Assembly: GCA_003224135.1 (NCBI GenBank) | Contig: QHYO01000149.1 | Location: forward strand, 1-8,430 | DNA: 8,430 nt | Direction: 5' to 3' | Source of the DNA: Acidobacteriota bacterium | Lineage (GTDB): Bacteria; Acidobacteriota; Terriglobia; Acidiferrales; UBA7541 | Shown here: positions 4,469 through 8,430 of the stretch, piece by piece | How the letters are laid out: every line of letters starts with the position of its first letter | Numbering within the stretch: position 1 is the stretch's first letter | Program-made: the position numbers and the translations under genes | The notes under the pieces: model-generated | The model's database searches: none | Seen by the model: the letters and a program-made list of their open reading frames with translations, nothing else | Told to the model about the DNA's origin: nothing

Positions 4469-6996
4469 TCCGTAGGCCGCAACAGTGGAAAGAAAAGAGA
4501 TCGACCACTCGTAAATGGCGGGCCGCATTCAAATGGCAGAGCCGCTGTACACGCGGCACGTTTCTTCATGCGCTCGGAGCATTGCCGGTGTGGGTGGCAA
4601 TTGCGGTGATGAGTGCCTCGAGCATTTTCGTGCAGGGCGGCGCCTTCGGGCAGAGCGAGCGGGATGCGAACGAAAAACACTGGGCTGCGCAGTGGATTAC
4701 GGCTCCGGGCGTAGCTGAGCGTGACAGCGTGGTGCTGCGGTTTCGGAAGGTGCTGGAGCTGGAGCGGCCCGTGGCGCATTTCGTGGTGAACGTCAGCGCG
4801 GACAACCAGTTCATTTTGTATGTGAACGGGAAAGAGGCGGGCAGAGGGCCGAGCCGCGCAGACCTGGGGCATTGGAGATACGAGACCTACGACATTGCGG
4901 CGCTGCTGCATGCAGGGAGAAACACGCTTGCGGCAACGGTGTGGCATTTTGGGACGCATGCCGCGATCGCGCAGACGAGCGAGCGGACGGGATTCCTTTT
5001 GCGCGGAGTGGGCGACCGAGAACGCGCGGCGGATACCAATGCGACGTGGGAAGTGGAAGAAGAAAAAGGCATCGAGACTCTACGGCCGCTTGTGAAAGGG
5101 TATTACGCGGCGGAGCCCGGAGAACGGATTGACGGCGCGAAGCTGGATTGGGACGGGAGCGGTGGTAGCGATACCGCCAATCCAAGAGGAACGGCGGCGA
5201 GAGGAACGTGGACGAAAGCGGTGACGCTGGGACGCGGGGCGCGACGCTACGAGCAGGATGCGCCGAACAACTGGCAGCTTATGGAGGATCCACTTCCAGC
5301 GATGGAAATGACAGAGGTTCCCGCGGGCAAAGTAGTGCGCTCAAGCGGCGTCGCCACGCCATCTGGGTTTCCGGAAAAGGGTTTTCAGGTTAACGCGCAT
5401 AGCAAATCCAGCGTTCTGCTGGACAACGCGCAATTGACCACGGGATTTCCGGTGCTGGCGGTGAGCGGCGGACAGGGATCGACGGTACGACTGACGTATG
5501 CAGAAGCGTTGGTGGACGATCAGGGAGAAAAGGGAAACCGCAACGAGATTGCAGGAAAACACATTGAGGGCGTGGTGGATGAGTTTCTTCCCAGCGGTGC
5601 TGAGGCGGCGCGCGCGTTTTCGCCGCTCAGCTGGAGAACGTGGCGATACCTGCAATTGGATGTGGAGACGGCGGATCAGCCGGTAGACATCGAGGGACTG
5701 CGAACGTGGTTCAGCGCGTATCCGTTCGTGGAAAAAGGCTACTTCCGATCGGACGACGCCGGGCTGACACCGATCTGGAATATCGGCTGGCGAACGGCGC
5801 GGCTCGATGCACACGATACGTACATGGACACGCCTTACTGGGAGCGGCTGCAATACATCGGCGACACGCGGATACAAGCGCTGATCTCGTACACCGTCGG
5901 CGGAGACGACCGGCTGGCGCGACAGGCGATTGAGGCGTTCAACGATTCACGGATTCCGGAGGGCCTGACGCAGAGTCGGTATCCGTCATCGCTCCTGCAG
6001 ATGATTCCGACATTTTCGCTGATGTGGGTGGGCATGGTGCATGACTTCTGGATGTACCGTGGGGATGCGGCGTTTGTGAGCGGGCAGATTCCCGCGACGC
6101 GGACAGTGCTGGACTGGTTTCTGCGACGGCAGCGAGCGGATGGATTGCAGGGAAGAGTTCCGTGGTGGCCGTTCGTCGATTGGGGCGCGGATTTTAAAGA
6201 TGGAGTTCCGCCGCAGGATGAGGATGGAGGTTCGGCGGTTCTGACGCTGCAGTTCGTCGAAGCGCTGCGGGATGCAGCGGAGTTGGAGCGCGCGCACGGC
6301 GACGCGCACATCGCGGAGAATTACGAGCGGGCGGCAGAGCGGGCCGCGACGGCGGTGCGAAAACATTGCTGGAACGCCAAACACGGCTTGCTGGCCGATA
6401 CGCCCGCGCAAAAGCACTTCAGCCAGCACGCGAATCTTCTGGCAGTGTGGCTGGACGTGGTTCCGGCGGCGGAACAGAAGGAATTGCTGACGAAGATCTT
6501 GTCACGAAGCGATTCGGGATTCACGGCGCCAGCGGAAGTTCCGACGATGACAGCGGCGACGTATTATTTCCGGTTCTATCTTGCGCGCGCGCTGGAGCAC
6601 GCCGGGATGGGAGACGAGTACCTGAAGCTGCTTGGGCCGTGGCGGGCGATGGTGGGATTGGGACTGACCACGTGGGCGGAATCGCCGGAGCCAACGAGGT
6701 CTGATTCGCATGCGTGGAGCGCACATCCGAACTTCGATTTGTTGAGGATTGTGGCGGGCATTCGGCCGATGAGCTCGGGATTTGAGAAGGTCACGATTGA
6801 GCCTCATCTGGGCGCACTGAAAGAAGTGCATGCTGGGATGCCTATTCCGCAAGGGATGGTGGAAGTGGAATACACACGTCGCGCCGAGGGAGTTCAGGCT
6901 CGCGTGAAATTGCCGGAAAGACTGACCGGCAACCTGGTGTGGAAAGGCCGCTCGCTCGCGTTGCGCTCGGGCGAGCAGACGGTGACGCTGCCTTGA
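4465..6996 (+). CDS. Secreted GH78-type alpha-L-rhamnosidase
   Basis: This 843-residue glycoside hydrolase of family 78 should release terminal alpha-L-rhamnose from plant or microbial glycans outside the cytoplasm. After a long basic N-region, a hydrophobic segment (about 33-56) and a likely cleavage near AFG|QS (62/63) suggest export. An N-terminal beta-sandwich (about 70-180) contains VSADNQFILYVNGKEAGRGPSR. A second beta domain (about 300-420) is followed by the (alpha/alpha)6 barrel (about 425-750) and a C-terminal beta domain (from about 760). The barrel holds DTPYWERLQYIGD: Asp455, Glu460 and Asp467 match the conserved Asp, catalytic-acid Glu and Asp of the family. GLTTWAE places Glu739 as the likely base, followed by SDSHAWSAHP (His749). 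The GTG 4465 start overlaps the cupin stop and follows GGGGAAG; later in-frame starts (for example ATG 4609) would cut into the signal. Confidence 0.88.
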   Translation: MIRRPQQWKEKRSTTRKWRAAFKWQSRCTRGTFLHALGALPVWVAIAVMSASSIFVQGGAFGQSERDANEKHWAAQWITAPGVAERDSVVLRFRKVLELERPVAHFVVNVSADNQFILYVNGKEAGRGPSRADLGHWRYETYDIAALLHAGRNTLAATVWHFGTHAAIAQTSERTGFLLRGVGDRERAADTNATWEVEEEKGIETLRPLVKGYYAAEPGERIDGAKLDWDGSGGSDTANPRGTAARGTWTKAVTLGRGARRYEQDAPNNWQLMEDPLPAMEMTEVPAGKVVRSSGVATPSGFPEKGFQVNAHSKSSVLLDNAQLTTGFPVLAVSGGQGSTVRLTYAEALVDDQGEKGNRNEIAGKHIEGVVDEFLPSGAEAARAFSPLSWRTWRYLQLDVETADQPVDIEGLRTWFSAYPFVEKGYFRSDDAGLTPIWNIGWRTARLDAHDTYMDTPYWERLQYIGDTRIQALISYTVGGDDRLARQAIEAFNDSRIPEGLTQSRYPSSLLQMIPTFSLMWVGMVHDFWMYRGDAAFVSGQIPATRTVLDWFLRRQRADGLQGRVPWWPFVDWGADFKDGVPPQDEDGGSAVLTLQFVEALRDAAELERAHGDAHIAENYERAAERAATAVRKHCWNAKHGLLADTPAQKHFSQHANLLAVWLDVVPAAEQKELLTKILSRSDSGFTAPAEVPTMTAATYYFRFYLARALEHAGMGDEYLKLLGPWRAMVGLGLTTWAESPEPTRSDSHAWSAHPNFDLLRIVAGIRPMSSGFEKVTIEPHLGALKEVHAGMPIPQGMVEVEYTRRAEGVQARVKLPERLTGNLVWKGRSLALRSGEQTVTLP

Positions 6997-7121
6997 GTTT
7001 TATGTGTCACACACCGAGATTGGAACGAAGAACCGGGCTGAAGCGCGGTGCTACAGGGGCGAAGAGAAGGCCCAACCCTTTACGTGAAGCAGATGCGCAA
7101 GAATGGGCACCTGCAGAGGAT

Positions 7122-7937
7122 TCAGTTGTGTTTTACGAATTCGCCTTTGTGGCCTGTGAGAGAGTTGTAGAGGGTTTCGATAAAGACGTCCGAGTTGACG
7201 AAGTCGTCGGACCATTTCTGCCATGGCACGAGGATTTTTTCCTGCTTCATTTGATCGAGTGTTTTGTGCGCGTCGATGGCTTTCTGGACGACGGCGGAGG
7301 TTTCCTTGAGCATTTTCACGAACGAACGGACATCATCGAGACTCGAAAGCGCGCCGTGGCCGGGAATCACTTTCACATCGGCGGGCAGTTGCGCGGAAGC
7401 TTTTTCGAGCGCATCAATCATGCCCTGAACGCTGCCGCCGCTCGAGACATCGATGAAGGGAAAGCCGTAACGGACAAAATCGTCGCCCATGTGGACGACA
7501 TTGTTTTTAGGGAAAAAGATGATGGCATCGCCGTCGGTGTGGCCGGAAGGAAAATGGAGCGCGCGGATATCTTCGCCGTTGAGATGGACGGTGACATCGT
7601 GCTCAAACGTGATGATAGGGAGCGCGGCTTTTTCGGCGGGTTTGACTTCCATCTTAAGGGAGCCGCCGTTGCCTGCTGCGCCGCCAGTCACGAGGCGCTT
7701 CCGAACATTATCCTGCGCGATGACGGTGGAGCCGGAGTTGGCGAAGGGAGCGTTACCGCCGGAATGATCGCCGTGATAGTGGGTATTGATGACGAAGCGG
7801 ACAGGTTTGTCGGTGATGCCGAGGCTCTTGAGGGATGCCTGGATTTTTTCGGCGAGGGGAGCGAACTGGTCGTCCACAATGACGATGCCGTCTTCACCAA
7901 CCGAGGCGGCGATGTTGCCGCCCTGGCCTTCGAGCAT
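7122..7937 (-). CDS. Metallo-beta-lactamase-fold hydrolase, catalytic part (N-terminus in another frame)
   Basis: The 271-residue open frame from ATG 7937 holds a whole metallo-beta-lactamase core. THYHGDH gives His53, His55, Asp57 and His58. HTDGD gives His133, GDD gives Asp152, and IPGHG gives His194. These are the usual two-zinc ligands, so the active site is intact. Sequence style (GNIYMLEGQGGNIAASVGEDG before VDDQFAPL) matches periplasmic MBL-fold hydrolases related to subclass B3 and quinoprotein-relay hydrolases; the substrate is unknown and it need not act on antibiotics. ATG 7937 is unlikely as the true start: the conserved KVSGNIY strand lies just upstream in the same frame with no start codon or ribosome binding site, back to a TGA at 7995-7997. 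The missing signal peptide is in the adjacent frame. The gene converges with the rhamnosidase. Confidence 0.8.
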   Translation of the reverse strand: MLEGQGGNIAASVGEDGIVIVDDQFAPLAEKIQASLKSLGITDKPVRFVINTHYHGDHSGGNAPFANSGSTVIAQDNVRKRLVTGGAAGNGGSLKMEVKPAEKAALPIITFEHDVTVHLNGEDIRALHFPSGHTDGDAIIFFPKNNVVHMGDDFVRYGFPFIDVSSGGSVQGMIDALEKASAQLPADVKVIPGHGALSSLDDVRSFVKMLKETSAVVQKAIDAHKTLDQMKQEKILVPWQKWSDDFVNSDVFIETLYNSLTGHKGEFVKHN

Positions 7938-8052
7938 ATAGATGTTGCCGGAAACTTTGCTGGCTTTGATCCTGGGCGGCGACGCGGCCGCAGATCAGTG
8001 CGGCGGCTAGCGCGGCGAATACGACTGACTGACGAATCCTGTGGCTCATCAT
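7938..8052 (-). pseudogene. Signal-peptide-encoding 5' end of the metallo-hydrolase, one frame off
   Basis: From ATG 8049 (or 8052) this frame reads MSHRIRQSVVFAALAAAL followed by ICGRVAAQDQSQ: a textbook signal peptide with cleavage at VAA|QD. It then runs out of phase with the catalytic domain. Skipping one base near 7957-7970 would join AQDQSQ directly to KVSGNIYMLEG. The two frames are both open over about 7938-7994, so the shift can be placed only within that range. It may be a sequencing or assembly error, a true inactivating mutation, or, less likely, programmed frameshifting. Confidence 0.7.
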
Positions 8053-8054
8053 TT

Positions 8055-8060
8055 CCCTCC
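8055..8060 (-). promoter_or_regulatory. Ribosome binding site for the metallo-hydrolase
   Basis: GGAGGG on the minus strand precedes two tandem ATGs. GGAGG is 3 nt from ATG 8052 and 6 nt from ATG 8049, so ATG 8049 has the better spacing. This strong site shows that translation was meant to begin here, not at 7937. Confidence 0.75.
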
Positions 8061-8074
8061 GGAAGGCGGTGAGG

Positions 8075-8083
8075 ATTCTACCA
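8075..8083 (-). promoter_or_regulatory. Candidate extended -10 promoter for the metallo-hydrolase
   Basis: The minus strand reads TGGTAGAAT: a TGn extension plus TAGAAT (five of six matches to TATAAT), 23 bp before ATG 8052. No convincing -35 is seen, which an extended -10 can tolerate. It implies a very short leader just holding the ribosome binding site. Confidence 0.35.
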
Positions 8084-8123
8084 CTCGAGCGAGAAGTCTG
8101 GCCTGCCAGGCGTGGAGTGAGGT

Positions 8124-8430
8124 TTAAGGATGTGGTGCGATTTCGCGCGTGGAGAGCCACCAGTTGTTGCCGGCAAACCAGCAGGTTTCGTCGGGTGTAG
8201 AGTTGCGACGCACGGAGCGCACATTTCTGTAATTGCCGCGCTTGAATGCCGCGGACAATTTCCGGGCGGTTCCTTCGTCGCGCGCGCCGCTACAGTTAAT
8301 GAAAATGGCGGAAGAGACGAACTGGGCGTGAAACTCTCCAGGATTGACCGCGGCTGAGGGACGGGTTATGAGGAGCATTGCGCCCGCTCCAGGTGCGCCG
8401 CTGGGGCTGTCAGAAGGCGTAAGAGGAAAA
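8124..8430 (-). CDS. Unrecognised protein, C-terminal part (5' end outside window)
   Basis: The minus-strand frame is open from the right edge to TAA at 8124-8126 and gives 101 residues. Codons mostly end in G or C, as in the neighbouring genes, which supports it being real. After a Pro/Ser/Gly-rich stretch come ITRPSAAVNPGEFHAQFVSS, AIFINCSGARDEGTARKLSA, a basic FKRGNYRNVRSVRR segment and ETCWFAGNNWWLSTREI near the end. No catalytic motif or membrane segment is visible and I do not recognise the family. The internal ATG at 8378 is not needed as a start, because the frame continues beyond the window. It lies 71 to 74 bp upstream of the metallo-hydrolase on the same strand and could share its transcript, although a separate promoter candidate lies between them. 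Confidence 0.55.
   Translation of the reverse strand, partial: FPLTPSDSPSGAPGAGAMLLITRPSAAVNPGEFHAQFVSSAIFINCSGARDEGTARKLSAAFKRGNYRNVRSVRRNSTPDETCWFAGNNWWLSTREIAPHP

Noticed and set aside
4037..4528. 163-residue minus-strand open frame opposite the cupin gene
   Set aside because: Its His/Pro/Arg-rich composition is the antisense of a G-rich gene with a clear cupin pattern and a strong ribosome binding site.
6997..7121. Possible bidirectional terminator between the rhamnosidase and the metallo-hydrolase
   Set aside because: Only very short inverted repeats were found (TGTG/CACA; GCCCA/TGGGC with a loop over 30 nt), none followed by a T-run.
7122..7937. Antibiotic-resistance beta-lactamase
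   Set aside because: The metal-binding motifs show the fold only. The sequence style resembles general periplasmic MBL hydrolases, and nothing here supports activity on antibiotics.
6939..8072. 377-residue plus-strand open frame covering the metallo-hydrolase
   Set aside because: It overlaps the rhamnosidase end and is antisense to the metallo-hydrolase, whose zinc motifs are intact. No domain or ribosome binding site supports it.
8130..8357. 75-residue plus-strand open frame at the right edge
   Set aside because: The minus-strand frame is open to the window edge and has more protein-like composition; this one has no start context or domain.

Overview
The window looks like a piece of a bacterial chromosome of moderately high G+C, most likely from an Acidobacteriota (Terriglobia-type) soil bacterium. 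This rests on the gene mix (a secreted DUF711 protein, a Tat-exported Gfo/Idh/MocA protein, a GH78 alpha-L-rhamnosidase and a Dabb protein) and on the style of the intergenic repeats. It is an inference from family knowledge; no marker gene is present.

Layout. Positions 1-354 hold the 3' end of a glutaryl-CoA dehydrogenase gene (+). After a short gap with small hairpins comes a DUF711-family protein with a clear signal peptide (526-1824, +). It converges on a small Dabb (stress-responsive A/B barrel) gene (1845-2132, -). Dabb is divergent from a Tat-signal Gfo/Idh/MocA oxidoreductase (2251-3804, +). The 301-bp gap 3805-4105 is the most structured non-coding stretch: two diverged copies of a repeat exactly 107 bp apart, a run of hairpins including an 11-bp stem with a 3-nt loop, a 14-bp perfect palindrome and a candidate promoter. 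Then come a cupin gene (4106-4468, +) and a secreted GH78 alpha-L-rhamnosidase (4465-6996, +), which overlap by 4 nt at GTGA. They face a metallo-beta-lactamase-fold hydrolase (-), whose signal peptide (from 8049/8052) and catalytic body (7122-7937) lie in different frames. A partial unrecognised gene (8124-8430, -) runs off the right edge. The convergent gap 6997-7121 shows no convincing terminator.

How the genes may work together. Four of the seven recognised proteins carry export signals (DUF711, Gfo/Idh, GH78 and the metallo-hydrolase fragment). The central Dabb / Gfo-Idh / cupin / GH78 block looks like a small cell-envelope carbohydrate-processing locus acting on rhamnosides or related plant or microbial glycans. 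GcdH belongs to cytosolic lysine/tryptophan or aromatic breakdown and is probably just a neighbour.

I see no CRISPR array, tRNA, rRNA, insertion sequence or defence system. The items that best repay checking are the 3805-4105 intergenic cassette, the frameshift in the metallo-hydrolase, and the exported DUF711 protein.
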